Assembly (NCBI RefSeq): GCF_036241575.1
Contig: NZ_CP108455.1
Span: 7,299,001-7,363,000 of the forward strand
DNA length: 64,000 nucleotides
From: Streptomyces sp. NBC_01267
GTDB taxonomy: Bacteria; Actinomycetota; Actinomycetes; Streptomycetales; Streptomycetaceae
Direction of reading: 5' to 3'
Positions 63,415 through 64,000 of the stretch are shown here, one piece after another (positions within the stretch are counted from its first letter, which is position 1; every line of letters begins with the position of its first letter). The position numbers and the translations under genes were made by a program. Below the pieces are notes generated by a model. That model had not been told where the DNA came from, ran no database searches, and was given only the letters and a program-made list of their open reading frames with translations.

Positions 63415-64000
63415 ATGACGGTGACAGAGGACAGCCAGGCGTTCGGCCCCGGCATCGATCCGGAGCGGCTGGCTCTCTGCCTCAGCGTGCTCGAGGAACT
63501 GGACAGGATCGACGTCGACCACCCGGACGCGGTGGCCGTACGCCGGGCCACCGCGGGTGTCTACCGGACCGTGAAGCAGCGCCGCCGCCAGGAGCGCCGC
63601 GCCGCCAAGACCGCCCACGACAAGGCCGTCACCGAGGCCACCGCCACCGGCTCCGCCGAGCGCATCGACGACGAGACGCAGGGGGTGCTGCCGTCGTCGA
63701 CGGCCAGTGGGGAGATCGCGGGCATACTCCAGCGCCCCCGGTCCTGCTACATCTGCAAGAAGCGGTACGTCGAGGTCGACGTCTTCTACCACCAGCTCTG
63801 CCGGGACTGCGCCGCGGAGAACCGTTCCCGGCGTGACGCGCGTACCGACCTGACCGGCAAGCGGGCGCTGCTCACCGGCGGCCGGGCGAAGATCGGCATG
63901 TACATCGCGCTGCGGCTGCTGCGCGACGGCGCGCACACCACCATCACCACGCGCTTTCCCAAGGACGCGATCCGCCGCTTCAAGTCGATGCCGGACAGCG
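63415..64000 (+). CDS. SDR-family oxidoreductase with zinc-ribbon-like insert (3' end beyond window)
   Basis: 195 codons visible from ATG 63415 (GAGGAA 7 nt upstream). The first 100 residues are helical and charged (ALCLSVLEELDRIDVDHPDA, VKQRRRQERRAAKTAHDKA). A four-cysteine motif follows: CYICKKRYVEVDVFYHQLCRDC (C-x2-C and C-x2-C). It then enters the SDR dinucleotide fold KRALLTGGRAKIGMYIALRLL. Substrate unknown. The C-terminal catalytic part (YxxxK) lies outside the window. Confidence 0.8.
   Translation, partial: MTVTEDSQAFGPGIDPERLALCLSVLEELDRIDVDHPDAVAVRRATAGVYRTVKQRRRQERRAAKTAHDKAVTEATATGSAERIDDETQGVLPSSTASGEIAGILQRPRSCYICKKRYVEVDVFYHQLCRDCAAENRSRRDARTDLTGKRALLTGGRAKIGMYIALRLLRDGAHTTITTRFPKDAIRRFKSMPDS

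Overview
The window is a very GC-rich, densely coded actinobacterial chromosome segment. I read it as Streptomyces or a close relative such as Kitasatospora. The evidence is strong G/C at third codon positions, frequent GTG starts, a single TTA codon in a giant secondary-metabolite gene, an Rpf-type cell-wall protein, a DUF574 methyltransferase, an F420-type nitroreductase, and ROK/LacI-controlled sugar operons.

Region 1 (about 1-38.2 kb) looks like a non-ribosomal peptide gene cluster. On the minus strand lie a glutamine-synthetase-family gene (cut by the window edge), a KAS III (FabH-like) enzyme, a decayed alpha/beta-hydrolase and an oligopeptide ABC importer operon (binding protein, permease, fused permease-ATPase, ATPase). 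On the plus strand lie a DUF5132-like small protein, an ABC exporter with an N-terminal HMA-like domain, and a single 7980-residue, seven-module NRPS. The NRPS is followed within 3 nt by mbtH, then a cytochrome P450, a START-like (SRPBCC) protein and a translationally coupled 66-residue protein. Reading the adenylation pockets by eye gives X1 - Thr - X3 - Pro-like - Phe - N-methyl aromatic - Val-like, then a thioesterase, with no epimerase domain. If the Pro is oxidised and rearranged to 3-amino-6-hydroxy-2-piperidone (Ahp), this is the residue order of the cyanopeptolin-type (Ahp-cyclodepsipeptide) serine-protease inhibitors. The P450 next door is the obvious candidate. This is the most interesting system in the window.

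Region 2 (38.2-43.8 kb) is a patchwork boundary: a small basic ORF, panD, an Asp/Glu-racemase-like gene, a proline-rich small protein, a broken copy of the gnd 3' end, a fragment resembling a sugar-isomerase (SIS) C-terminus, the intact gnd (6-phosphogluconate dehydrogenase), and a deazaflavin-dependent nitroreductase-family gene.

Region 3 (43.9-62.7 kb) is carbohydrate use: a GH1 beta-glucosidase with a sugar ABC importer under a divergent ROK regulator, a DUF574 methyltransferase, a GH3 beta-glucosidase with a LacI-type palindrome just upstream, an Rpf-LysM-M23 wall enzyme, a DMT transporter, and a LacI regulator followed by secreted GH2 and GH92 glycosidases. Both glycosidases carry a matching AACGTT-centred palindrome upstream. 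The last 1.3 kb holds a secreted SH3-like protein and the start of an SDR oxidoreductase cut by the window end.

All assignments come from reading the sequence and motifs by eye. No database search was run, and residue-level substrate codes are manual alignments to the GrsA Phe-adenylation domain.
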